From Pseudomonas sp. CROZ-RG-20F-R04-15 (lineage in GTDB: Bacteria; Pseudomonadota; Gammaproteobacteria; Pseudomonadales; Pseudomonadaceae), in the NCBI RefSeq assembly GCF_022662375.1, contig NZ_JAKNQL010000027.1:16193-80192 (forward strand): a stretch of DNA of 64,000 nucleotides. Reading direction: 5' to 3'. Position numbers and translations under genes: made by a program. Below are positions 7,891 to 16,269 of the stretch, one piece after another; the first letter of the stretch is position 1; every line of letters starts with the position of its first letter. The notes under the pieces are model-generated. The model saw nothing but the letters and a program-made list of their open reading frames with translations. It did no database searches and had not been told where the DNA came from.

Positions 7891-9102
7891 TCAGCGGCGG
7901 GCGAGAAGAGGGGCGTTGTCGCTCAACGCATGCAGTTTGAAGCTGCGCGCATAAGCGGCCGGGTCACTGCCGTCCCAGATTTTGCCGTCGAGCAACTGGC
8001 TGCAGCGCATATCGGTGCCCCACGCTGCAACACCGACCGCCGTGGCTGCTTCGCGATACAGATCAAGCTGCTGAACCTGGCGGGCTACGGCGAGGTAATC
8101 CGGGTCTTCGCGCAGCAAACCCCAGCGGCGGAACTGGGTCATGAACCACATGCCATCGGACAAGTACGGCAAATTCACTTGGCCATTGCCGTGAAAGCGC
8201 AGCGCGTGCGGATCCTGCCAGCGATTGCCCAGCCCATCCGAATAGTCGCCGAGAAAACGCGGTTCGATGCACGCAAGCGGCGCGTCCAGATACTCCGGCG
8301 CACTGAGCAATTGCGCGGTGCTGCGACGATTTTCCGGGCTTTCTTCGATGAAACGGCTGGCCTCAAGAATTGCCATCACCAACGCCCGCGCAGTGTTCGG
8401 GTATTGCTCGACAAACTCACGCGTGCAGCCGAGGACTTTTTCCGGGTGATCGGGCCAGATCGTCTGGCTGGTGGCCAAGGTAAACCCAAGATCCTGCTGC
8501 ACCGCGCTGGCCGCCCACGGCTCGCCGACGCAAAAACCATCGATACGCCCGGCTTGCAGGTGCGCGACCATTTGCGGCGGCGGCACGACGACGCTGTCGA
8601 CATCCTGCAACGGATGAATGCCCTGACTCGCCAGCCAGTAATACAGCCACATCGCGTGGGTGCCGGTGGGAAATGTCTGGGCGAAGGTGAGTTTTGCGCG
8701 GCTTTGGTGCACATGCCGATCCAGCGCTTCAGGACTGCTCACGCCGAGGTTCTGCAGACCGTGGGAGAGGTTGAGGCTCTGGCCGTTCTGATTCAGGCCC
8801 ATCAGCACGGCCATATCGGTCGGAGCAACGCCGCCGATGCCCAGATGCACGGCGTAAATCAGTCCGTAAAGACTGTGCGCGGCATCGAGTTCGCCGCTGA
8901 CCAGGTTGTCGCGCAGATTGGCCCAAGAGGCCTGGCGCTTGAGGTTCAGCGTTAGTCCGTAAGGCTGGGCAAAGCCCTGTGTGGCAGCAACGACAACCGA
9001 GGCGCAGTCGCTCAGGGCCATGAAGCCTAGGTTGATCGCAGTCTTTTCCGGGGCATCGCTGCCATTGACCCAGGCCAATGGCCCTACCGAAGGTTCATTC
9101 AT
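7891..9102 (-). CDS. nasS: nitrate/nitrite sensor NasS (NrtA-like binding protein)
   Basis: 403 residues of the CmpA/NrtA nitrate-binding family. There is no N-terminal signal peptide, consistent with a cytoplasmic sensor instead of a transport component. The start at 9102 (MNEPSVGPL) has GAGG about ten bases upstream; upstream in-frame codons give an unlikely basic extension. NasS is known to bind NasT in the absence of nitrate and release it when nitrate or nitrite is present. It is the first gene of the nasS-nasT pair. A run of eight T lies just before its ribosome binding site; no convincing terminator stem was seen with it. Confidence 0.92.
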   Translation of the reverse strand: MNEPSVGPLAWVNGSDAPEKTAINLGFMALSDCASVVVAATQGFAQPYGLTLNLKRQASWANLRDNLVSGELDAAHSLYGLIYAVHLGIGGVAPTDMAVLMGLNQNGQSLNLSHGLQNLGVSSPEALDRHVHQSRAKLTFAQTFPTGTHAMWLYYWLASQGIHPLQDVDSVVVPPPQMVAHLQAGRIDGFCVGEPWAASAVQQDLGFTLATSQTIWPDHPEKVLGCTREFVEQYPNTARALVMAILEASRFIEESPENRRSTAQLLSAPEYLDAPLACIEPRFLGDYSDGLGNRWQDPHALRFHGNGQVNLPYLSDGMWFMTQFRRWGLLREDPDYLAVARQVQQLDLYREAATAVGVAAWGTDMRCSQLLDGKIWDGSDPAAYARSFKLHALSDNAPLLARR

Positions 9103-9283
9103 GCATTGCCACCTCGAAAAAAAAGCGCCGCCGCGGACTTTGCGCAGGCAAAACCCGGGACGACGCCATTGTCCCTGCCCGCTGGCCGTCATTGGCTGGC
9201 GCGCTGATAGCCAAGAGGGTGCAAGGCATATGCCACCGGCAGTGATTTGCGCGTGCGCCTCGCGCGGTGGGTCGATGCCCGGC

Positions 9284-9289
9284 TATAAT
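9284..9289 (+). promoter_or_regulatory. -10 box of pyrD promoter
   Basis: A perfect TATAAT 37 bases before the pyrD start codon. No good -35 hexamer is visible at the usual distance. Confidence 0.6.
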
Positions 9290-9325
9290 CGCCGCCTCTT
9301 TTCGCCGCCCGAGTCATCGCCGCCC

Positions 9326-10345
9326 ATGTACACCCTGGCCCGTCAGCTGTTGTTCAAACTTTCCCCGGAAACCTCCCACGATCTGTCGCTGGATCTGATC
9401 GGCGCGGGTGGGCGTTTGGGCCTCAACGGCTTGCTGTGCAAGGCGCCGGCGAAGAAGCCGGTGACGGTCATGGGCCTCGAATTCCCGAACCCGGTGGGTC
9501 TGGCGGCCGGTCTGGACAAGAACGGCGCGGCCATCGACGGCTTCGCGCAACTGGGTTTCGGTTTTGTCGAAGTCGGCACCGTGACCCCGCGCCCACAGCC
9601 AGGCAATCCGAAGCCACGGATCTTCCGCCTGCCGGAAGCCGAAGCAATCATCAACCGCATGGGTTTCAACAACCTCGGTGTCGATAACCTTTTGGCGCGC
9701 GTTGCCGCCGCTAAGTACAAAGGCGTGCTGGGCATCAACATCGGCAAGAACTTCGATACGCCGGTCGAGCGCGCGGTCGACGATTACCTGATTTGCCTCG
9801 ACAAGGTTTACGCCCACGCCAGCTATGTGACGGTCAACGTCAGCTCGCCAAACACCCCGGGCCTGCGCAGCCTGCAATTTGGTGATTCGCTCAAGCAGTT
9901 GCTCGCGGATCTGGCTACCCGCCGCGCCGAACTGGCCTTGCGTCACGGTAAACATGTGCCGCTGGCGATCAAGATTGCACCGGACATGACCGACGAAGAG
10001 ACTGCGCAGGTCGCGCAGGCACTGATCGAAACCGGCATGGACGCGGTAATCGCGACCAACACCACGCTGAGCCGTGTTGGCGTTGAAGGCATGGAGCATG
10101 GCGACGAGGCGGGCGGTCTGTCGGGCGCGCCGGTGCGGGAGAAGAGCACCAATACCGTGAAGGTGCTGGCCGGTGAGTTGGCCGGGCGTTTGCCGATTAT
10201 TGCTGCTGGCGGGATTACTGAAGGCAAGCATGCTGCCGAGAAGATCACTGCCGGTGCGAGCCTGGTGCAGATCTACTCCGGCTTCATCTATAAAGGCCCG
10301 GCGCTGATCCGTGAGTCGGTAGACGCGATCGCCGCCCTACGCTGA
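9326..10345 (+). CDS. pyrD: dihydroorotate dehydrogenase (quinone), class 2
   Basis: 339 residues, usual for membrane-associated class 2 enzymes (E. coli 336). The N-terminal helix MYTLARQLLFKLSPE, for membrane and quinone contact, is the class 2 hallmark. Conserved FMN-barrel stretches follow: GLAAGLDKNG, GFGFVEVGTVTPRPQPGNP, RMGFNNLG, NVSSPNTPGLR (catalytic Ser region) and AAGGITEG near the C terminus. It oxidises dihydroorotate to orotate in pyrimidine synthesis, passing electrons to quinone. It stands alone, divergent from nasS, and is followed by a REP doublet. Confidence 0.96.
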   Translation: MYTLARQLLFKLSPETSHDLSLDLIGAGGRLGLNGLLCKAPAKKPVTVMGLEFPNPVGLAAGLDKNGAAIDGFAQLGFGFVEVGTVTPRPQPGNPKPRIFRLPEAEAIINRMGFNNLGVDNLLARVAAAKYKGVLGINIGKNFDTPVERAVDDYLICLDKVYAHASYVTVNVSSPNTPGLRSLQFGDSLKQLLADLATRRAELALRHGKHVPLAIKIAPDMTDEETAQVAQALIETGMDAVIATNTTLSRVGVEGMEHGDEAGGLSGAPVREKSTNTVKVLAGELAGRLPIIAAGGITEGKHAAEKITAGASLVQIYSGFIYKGPALIRESVDAIAALR

Positions 10346-10351
10346 TCCAAT

Positions 10352-10440
10352 TGTGGGAGCGAGCCTGCTCGCGAAGGCGCCAGTTCAGTCAATATTTCTG
10401 TGACTGACACACCGCTTTCGCGAGCAGGCTCGCTCCCACA
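10352..10440. repeat. REP doublet
   Basis: Inverted arms 10352-10374 and 10418-10440, each containing GAGCGAGCCTGCTCGC or its complement, directly after pyrD. Confidence 0.9.
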
Positions 10441-10476
10441 GGTTTTTTGTTTGGGCACAAATAATGTGACAGGCAT

Positions 10477-10501
10477 AAAAAAGGGCTCCTCGAAGGAGCC
10501 C
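10477..10501 (-). terminator. intrinsic terminator of rmf
   Basis: On the minus strand, GGGCTCCT, a three-base loop, AGGAGCCC, then six T. It lies about 85 bases after the rmf stop. Confidence 0.85.
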
Positions 10502-10586
10502 CTGGGCCGCAGCCCGCCGTCCGGGAAGGACGTGCATGGTAAGTCGTTACAAATTCAGATTGTCGTGTCGGAGTTAATGCCCTGTG

Positions 10587-10802
10587 TCAGCCGACGGCGT
10601 GAAGTTCGTTGAGTCTGTGGATTCCCGCAGTGCCGGTCATACCGTCCCAGTTGTCGCCGCGTCCTTCTCGCCAGCCGTTGATCCAGGCTTGACGTACCGA
10701 CGGTAGAGTAAATGGGCAAAGCTCACGGGATTTGCCACCAACGCCATATTGATATCCGCGCAAAAATGCTCTTTCCAACGGATCACGCTTAAGTCTTCTC
10801 AT
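10587..10802 (-). CDS. rmf: ribosome modulation factor
   Basis: 71 residues. MRRLKRDPLERAFLRGYQYG and the central SVRQAWINGWREGRGDNWDG match the RMF family, which dimerises 70S ribosomes into inactive 100S particles in stationary phase. The ATG has AGGG nine to twelve bases upstream. It is preceded by a 130-base leader with several hairpins and followed by a clear terminator, so it is a monocistronic unit. Confidence 0.95.
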   Translation of the reverse strand: MRRLKRDPLERAFLRGYQYGVGGKSRELCPFTLPSVRQAWINGWREGRGDNWDGMTGTAGIHRLNELHAVG

Positions 10803-10935
10803 AGGGTGTTTCCCTCACTTGTTGACTGTTTTGTGTCGCGTTGACCTCAACTGAGGTCTGGCAGAAGAAACCTGCCATGGTGCGGCTCGCTGCCGGCGTG
10901 GCGAGCCAAGGTGTTGACGCCGTTGCGACGTCAAC
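10803..10935 (-). ncRNA. structured 5' leader of rmf (candidate rmf RNA motif)
   Basis: Four local hairpins precede rmf on the minus strand: 10935-10913 (GTTGACG/CGTCAAC), 10907-10884 (GGCTCG/CGAGCC), 10876-10860 (GGCAG/CTGCC) and 10858-10843 (GACCTC/GAGGTC). A conserved 'rmf RNA motif' has been described in Pseudomonas in front of rmf, and I think this is it. I cannot align it here, so the identification rests on position and structure only. Confidence 0.5.
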
Positions 10936-11062
10936 CTGTGTTCAGTTCTAACCAATGAGTCACACCGAGGGAATGATCGTTTTGTCATAAGGACGTAACG
11001 AAATTAGTGCTACAGCCATAAGTAACGACGGGTTTCATGCACGGTTTTTCGGCAAACCCCGG

Positions 11063-11165
11063 TATGATCGGCCCCGCGCTGCATGATGGGGTTAATTCTT
11101 TAGTGAGAATGACCCACGTTTGCGCTGGGGTATAAAGCGACGAAGGGTCGCTTTAAGACTTTTTG
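11063..11165 (+). ncRNA. candidate structured RNA or attenuator upstream of rlmKL
   Basis: Behind a possible -10 box (TATGAT, 11063-11068), CCCCGCGC (11072-11079) pairs with GCGCTGGGG (11122-11130). This encloses an inner stem (11089-11098 with 11107-11115). Next comes a hairpin AAAGCGAC/GTCGCTTT (11134-11154), followed by a short T-rich stretch (CTTTTTG). The arrangement looks like a folded domain plus terminator: either a small RNA of about 95 bases or a leader attenuator of rlmKL, whose start is 180 bases on. The T-run is interrupted, so termination is uncertain. Three further hairpins follow (11231-11246, 11250-11273, 11288-11307, the last with eight perfect pairs). I do not recognise it as a known family. 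Confidence 0.4.
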
Positions 11166-11334
11166 TTTCATCAACTTTTTTATCTGTCCCGGCATCTAAG
11201 CTCTTTTAACCCGAGCAGCGGGGATGGAACGGCACACCTTCGTGCCACGCGGGCGTTCTTTTAGAAAAGCGCCTGATTGAAAACCGGATCGGCAATGCGT
11301 TGCCGATTCACTAGCCAAAGGCTCTGGAAATACC

Positions 11335-13605
11335 ATGTCCGACAGTTTCGAACTCTTCCTCACTTGCCCTAAAGGCCTTGAAGGCCTGCTCATCGAGGAA
11401 GCCGTCGGGCTTGGCCTTGAAGAAGCGCGCGAGCACACCTCCGCCGTGCGTGGCATGGCGACCATGGAAACCGCTTATCGCCTGTGCCTCTGGTCGCGTC
11501 TGGCCAACCGCGTGTTGCTGGTGCTCAAGCGTTTCCCGATGAAAGACGCTGAAGACCTCTACCACGGTGTGCTCGACATCGAGTGGCAGGATCACATGCT
11601 CAGCGACGGCACTCTGGCCGTTGAATTCAGCGGTCACGGCTCAGGCATCGACAACACCCATTTCGGCGCGCTGAAAGTCAAAGACGCCATCGTCGACAAA
11701 CTGCGCACGCCACAGGGCGACCGTCCGTCGATCGACAAACTCAACCCGGACCTGCGCATTCACCTGCGTCTGGATCGCGGCGAAGCGATTCTCTCCCTTG
11801 ATCTCTCCGGCCACAGCCTGCACCAGCGCGGTTATCGCTTGCAGCAGGGCGCGGCGCCGCTGAAGGAAAACCTCGCAGCGGCGATCCTGATCCGTTCCGG
11901 CTGGCCACGCATTGCCGCTGAAGGCGGCGCGCTGGCTGACCCGATGTGCGGTGTCGGTACGTTCCTCGTCGAGGCGGGCATGATCGCCGCCGACATGGCG
12001 CCGAACCTGCGCCGTGAGCAGTGGGGCTTCACCGCGTGGCTCGGTCACGTGCCGGCGCTGTGGAAAAAACTCCACGAAGAAGCCGTTGAACGCGCCGCTG
12101 CCGGCCTGGCCAAGCCACCGCTGTGGATTCGCGGTTACGAAGCTGATCCGCGTCTGATTCAGCCGGGCCGCAACAACGTTGAACGTGCCGGCCTGAGCGA
12201 GTGGATCAAGATCTACCAGGGCGAAGTCGCGACCTTCGAGCCGCGCCCGGACCAGAACCAGAAAGGTCTGGTCATCTGCAACCCGCCGTACGGCGAGCGT
12301 CTCGGCGATGAAGCCAGCCTGCTGTATCTCTACCAGAACCTCGGCGAACGTCTGCGTCAGGCCTGCCTGAACTGGGAAGCGGCGGTGTTCACCGGCGCGC
12401 CGGATCTGGGCAAGCGCATGGGCATTCGCAGCCACAAACAGTATTCGTTCTGGAACGGCGCGTTGCCGTGCAAGCTGCTGTTGATCAAAGTGCTGCCGGA
12501 TCAGTTCGTCACCGGCGAGCGTCGCACTCCGGAACAGCGTCAGGCCGAGCGCGAGCAAGCGGCTTACGATCAGACCCCGGACGAGCCGCAAGAGCGCAAG
12601 TTCAACAAGAACGGCAACCCGATCAAACCGACGCCAGCCCCGGCACCGGTGATCGAGCAACCCCGCTTGAGCGAAGGCGGGCAGATGTTTGCCAACCGTC
12701 TGCAAAAGAACCTCAAGGCCATGGGCAAGTGGGTCAAGCGCGAAGGCATTGATTGCTACCGTGTCTACGATGCCGACATGCCTGAGTACGCGATGGCGAT
12801 CGATCTGTATCACGACTGGGTGCACGTGCAGGAATACGCCGCACCGAAGTCGATCGACCCGGAAAAAGCCTCGGCGCGCATGTTCGATGCACTGGCAGCG
12901 ATTCCGCAGGCACTCAACGTCGACAAGAGCCGCGTGGTGGTCAAACGCCGCGAGCGCCAGAGCGGTACCAAGCAGTACGAGCGTCAGGCTGCGCAAGGCA
13001 AGTTCAATGAAGTCAGCGAGGGCGGCGTGAAGTTGCTGGTCAACCTCACCGACTACCTCGACACCGGTCTGTTCCTCGACCACCGCCCAATGCGCATGCG
13101 TATCCAGAAAGAGGCGGCCGGCAAGCGCTTCCTCAATCTGTTCTGCTACACCGCGACCGCCAGTGTGCACGCGGCCAAGGGCGGAGCGCGCAGCACCACC
13201 AGCGTCGACCTGTCGAAGACCTACCTCGATTGGGCACGCCGCAACCTGTCGCTTAACGGCTACTCGGACAAGAACCGTCTGGAGCAGGGCGATGTGATGG
13301 CGTGGCTGGAAAGCAGCCGTGACGAGTACGACCTGATCTTCATCGATCCGCCGACGTTCTCCAACTCCAAGCGCATGGAAGGCATCTTCGACGTGCAGCG
13401 TGACCAGGTGCAGTTGATTGACCTGGCCATGGCGCGTCTGGCGCCGGGTGGTGTGCTGTATTTCTCCAACAACTTCCGCAAGTTCCAGTTGGAAGAAAAC
13501 CTCGCCGAGCGTTATGCGGTCGAGGAAATCAGCGCGCAAACCATCGACCCGGATTTCGCCCGCAACACCAGGATCCACCGCGCCTGGAAAATCACGGCTC
13601 GTTGA
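11335..13605 (+). CDS. rlmL: bifunctional 23S rRNA methyltransferase RlmKL
   Basis: 756 residues; E. coli RlmKL has 702. The first part holds a THUMP RNA-binding domain (about 45-155) and the RlmL domain with the N6/N2-methyltransferase motif NPPYGER near residue 315 (m2G2445). A charged linker with Lys and Pro (about 400-445) leads to the RlmK domain with NLFCYTATASVHAAKGGA (SAM binding) and DPPTFSNSK near residue 670 (m7G2069). It modifies 23S rRNA in ribosome assembly. It is monocistronic with a long, hairpin-rich leader and an inverted repeat after the stop. Confidence 0.95.
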   Translation: MSDSFELFLTCPKGLEGLLIEEAVGLGLEEAREHTSAVRGMATMETAYRLCLWSRLANRVLLVLKRFPMKDAEDLYHGVLDIEWQDHMLSDGTLAVEFSGHGSGIDNTHFGALKVKDAIVDKLRTPQGDRPSIDKLNPDLRIHLRLDRGEAILSLDLSGHSLHQRGYRLQQGAAPLKENLAAAILIRSGWPRIAAEGGALADPMCGVGTFLVEAGMIAADMAPNLRREQWGFTAWLGHVPALWKKLHEEAVERAAAGLAKPPLWIRGYEADPRLIQPGRNNVERAGLSEWIKIYQGEVATFEPRPDQNQKGLVICNPPYGERLGDEASLLYLYQNLGERLRQACLNWEAAVFTGAPDLGKRMGIRSHKQYSFWNGALPCKLLLIKVLPDQFVTGERRTPEQRQAEREQAAYDQTPDEPQERKFNKNGNPIKPTPAPAPVIEQPRLSEGGQMFANRLQKNLKAMGKWVKREGIDCYRVYDADMPEYAMAIDLYHDWVHVQEYAAPKSIDPEKASARMFDALAAIPQALNVDKSRVVVKRRERQSGTKQYERQAAQGKFNEVSEGGVKLLVNLTDYLDTGLFLDHRPMRMRIQKEAAGKRFLNLFCYTATASVHAAKGGARSTTSVDLSKTYLDWARRNLSLNGYSDKNRLEQGDVMAWLESSRDEYDLIFIDPPTFSNSKRMEGIFDVQRDQVQLIDLAMARLAPGGVLYFSNNFRKFQLEENLAERYAVEEISAQTIDPDFARNTRIHRAWKITAR

Positions 13606-13620
13606 CGCTTGGCGAAATTG

Positions 13621-13658
13621 GATCCACAGAGCCTTGATTTTTAAAGGCTCCGTGGATC
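13621..13658 (+). terminator. inverted repeat after rlmKL, probable terminator
   Basis: GATCCAC-A-GAGCCTT pairs with AAGGCTC-C-GTGGATC around an AT-rich loop, a fourteen-pair stem with one mismatch. No T-run follows, so it may instead act as an RNA 3' end stabiliser. Confidence 0.55.
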
Positions 13659-13752
13659 TGCCCGCGCTAGCTAAATTAGTGGCTAATAGCTATAACTCAC
13701 ACACGGTCAATGGGGTTTTCCCGTAAATGCTGGCGTAGTGTGAGTTGTCTTT

Positions 13753-16134
13753 ATGTCGTTGCACCCCGTGCGCCCAAAGATTCTGGGTTTTATCAGCGAA
13801 GACGTCTCGGCCTGGCTGGTCGCGCTGCTGGTATTGCTTGCCGGCGGGATTCTCACGGGGTTGCTTGCCTGGGCTACCCTCAATCAGTTTCAGCAACAGA
13901 CGCTTCAGCGGTTTCAACTGCTGGCCAACGAACGTTACAGCCGCATCGAAGAGCGATTTCAGGACCAAGAGCAACGCCTCGACGGTCTGCGCCGCTTTTT
14001 CGCCAACTCTGAATCGGTGTCCCGCGCCGAATTCGACGGTTACACCCAACCTTTATTACTGCGCACCCAAGCCTATTCGTTTGCCCTCAAGGTCAGTGGC
14101 GCCGAGCGCGCGGCGTTTGAGCAGCGGGTGCGTGACGAAGGCCTGAGCAACTTTACCCTGCGTGAGCTGAATGCCCAAGGCGAGCTGCAACTGGCTGGCG
14201 TGCGCGATGCATACGTGCCGGTGCTCTACAGCCAGACGCAAAGTCGGCTTGGCTCACCGCTGGGTTATGACTTGCTGGCGCAGCCGTTGCGCCGCGACAC
14301 CCTGCAACGGGCCGACAAGCTCGGCGGGCTGGCGGTGTCGCAACCGATGCACCTGGTCAATATCGAGCCATCCTACGCACGCGGTGTGCTGCTGGTGGCG
14401 CCGGTGAGCCGCAATGGTGAACGACAGTCGTTTGGCTACGTGATGGCGGTGATCAGCATGCGCCAGCTGCTCGCCGACGGTTTGCCGGATGCCTTTCATG
14501 ACTATCTGTCGGTGCGCATTCTCGATATGTCGACCAATGATCAGCACGAGGCCTTGTTCGAGTCGACCAACGAGCCAGCGCCGAGCGATCTGTCCGCCAC
14601 GCGTCTGGTACGCATGGCCGATCACGACTATCAGGTCGATATCTTGCCGAGTGAGGCGTTCGTTCAGGCCAACCATTCGTCGGTCGGCAGCGTGATCATT
14701 CTGGGCAGCTTGCTCAGTCTGCTGCTCAGCGCCTTGCTCTATGTGTTGGTCAGTCAACGTCAGCGCGCCTTGCGCATGGTTGAGCAGCGCACGCAGGAAC
14801 TGCACGCCAGTGAGCAGGAATTGCGCGGCACTCACGGTCAGTTGCGCGGCGTGCTGAATGCGGCGACGCAAGTGGCAATCATCGCCACGGACTTGCGCGG
14901 GGTGATCAATACTTTCAACCCCGGCGCCGAACAAATGCTCGGCTACAGCAGCGCCGATGTCGTCGGCCACATGACCCTGGAAAACCTCCATCTGCCTCGT
15001 GAACTGACAACCCGCGCTGCGGAGTTGAGTGCGCGCTACGGCAAGACCATCCCGACGTGCCACGCGATGCTGGTCGAGGGCGGCGAAGTCGGCGGCCACG
15101 AGGCTCGCGAGTGGACGCTGATGCGCAGCGATGGCAGCCATCTGCCGGTGAACATGCTCGCCACGCCGGTACTCGATGAACAAGGGCTGTGGGTCGGACA
15201 TCTGGCAATCTGCATCGACATCACCGAGCGCAAGCGTGTGCACGAGGTGCTCGCGGCGCGCGATGTCTTGCTGAAAAAGCTCAGCGCCCACGTGCCCGGC
15301 GGTATCTATCAATTCAAGATGGAATTCGACGGGCGCTTCAGTGTGATCTACGCCAGCGACGGTATCCGTGAGATCTACGAGCTGGAGCCGGACGTGCTGT
15401 TGTTCAACGCCGAGGCGATTTTCACCCGTATTCATCCGCAGGACATTACCCGCGTGCGTTCTTCCATTCGCGCCTCGGCGGACAGCCTCAGTCCGTGGCG
15501 CGAGGAATACCGCGTGCAGTTGCCCGAGCGCGGCCTGCGCTGGGTGCGCGGCGAGGCGACACCGGAAGAACTGCCGGGCGGCGGTGTGCTGTGGCATGGC
15601 TATATCTCGGACATTTCCGATTTGAAACGCGTGGAGGAAGAACTGCGTGCGCTGTCGGTGACCGACTCGTTGACCGGCATCCATAACCGTCGCTATTTCC
15701 AGGAACGCCTGACCACCGAAATGGCCCGGGTCGAGCGCGGTGGTGGCGAGTTGTCGGTGATCATGCTCGACATCGACCACTTCAAACGCATCAACGATCA
15801 GTATGGTCATGCTGTCGGTGACCGGGTGCTGCAAGCGGTGTGCGAGCGCATCGGCCATCGTTTGCGGCGTACCGATGTGTTCTGTCGCTTGGGTGGCGAG
15901 GAGTTCATGGTGCTGTGCCCGGACATCGACGGCGAGCATGCGTACATGCTGGCGGTTGAGCTGTGGCAGGGTTTGCGTGGCGCGCCGGTGGATGTGGTCG
16001 GCGTGGTCACGGCGAGTTTCGGGATCGCCAGTTGGCGGCCGGGGGAGGGCGCGGATGCACTGTTGTTGCGGGCGGATTCGGGTGTGTATATGGCAAAGCA
16101 GCGCGGGCGCGATCGTGTCGAGCAGATGAGCTAA
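13753..16134 (+). CDS. membrane diguanylate cyclase, CHASE-PAS-PAS-GGDEF
   Basis: 793 residues. Membrane segments at about 18-42 and 310-333 flank a periplasmic CHASE sensor domain. Two PAS-like domains follow (about 355-480 and 500-620), then GGDEF (about 630-790). The active-site signature is GGEEF at about 714-718, and an inhibitory site RRTD lies exactly five residues before it, so both catalysis and product inhibition by c-di-GMP look intact. There is no EAL domain. It should turn an extracellular signal into c-di-GMP. The ligand is unknown. The ribosome binding site is weak. It is flanked by rlmKL and dacB, with no visible operon partner. Confidence 0.9.
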   Translation: MSLHPVRPKILGFISEDVSAWLVALLVLLAGGILTGLLAWATLNQFQQQTLQRFQLLANERYSRIEERFQDQEQRLDGLRRFFANSESVSRAEFDGYTQPLLLRTQAYSFALKVSGAERAAFEQRVRDEGLSNFTLRELNAQGELQLAGVRDAYVPVLYSQTQSRLGSPLGYDLLAQPLRRDTLQRADKLGGLAVSQPMHLVNIEPSYARGVLLVAPVSRNGERQSFGYVMAVISMRQLLADGLPDAFHDYLSVRILDMSTNDQHEALFESTNEPAPSDLSATRLVRMADHDYQVDILPSEAFVQANHSSVGSVIILGSLLSLLLSALLYVLVSQRQRALRMVEQRTQELHASEQELRGTHGQLRGVLNAATQVAIIATDLRGVINTFNPGAEQMLGYSSADVVGHMTLENLHLPRELTTRAAELSARYGKTIPTCHAMLVEGGEVGGHEAREWTLMRSDGSHLPVNMLATPVLDEQGLWVGHLAICIDITERKRVHEVLAARDVLLKKLSAHVPGGIYQFKMEFDGRFSVIYASDGIREIYELEPDVLLFNAEAIFTRIHPQDITRVRSSIRASADSLSPWREEYRVQLPERGLRWVRGEATPEELPGGGVLWHGYISDISDLKRVEEELRALSVTDSLTGIHNRRYFQERLTTEMARVERGGGELSVIMLDIDHFKRINDQYGHAVGDRVLQAVCERIGHRLRRTDVFCRLGGEEFMVLCPDIDGEHAYMLAVELWQGLRGAPVDVVGVVTASFGIASWRPGEGADALLLRADSGVYMAKQRGRDRVEQMS

Positions 16135-16152
16135 GCCGCGACGCGGTTCCCC

Positions 16153-16242
16153 TGTGGGAGCGAGCCTGCTCGCGAAGGCGTCAGGTCAGTCAATAAATGC
16201 ACCGACTGATAATCCGCCTTCGCGAGCAGGCTCGCTCCCACA
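16153..16242. repeat. REP doublet
   Basis: Inverted arms 16153-16175 and 16220-16242, between the convergent ends of the diguanylate cyclase and dacB genes. Confidence 0.9.
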
Positions 16243-16269
16243 GGGTTATGGGGTGTTGCTTGAACTGCG

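Noticed and set aside
9126..9175. Possible hexaloop hairpin (GAC-AATGGC-GTC) in the nasS leader, suggesting NasT autoregulation
   Set aside because: The stem is only three pairs, no second hexaloop lies beside it, and no clear terminator is formed, despite a T-run near 9121.
11641..13578. Long open frame on the minus strand (645 codons) opposite rlmKL
   Set aside because: The plus-strand protein matches RlmKL over its whole length. The antisense frame is a by-product of high GC codon use and has no recognisable domain.
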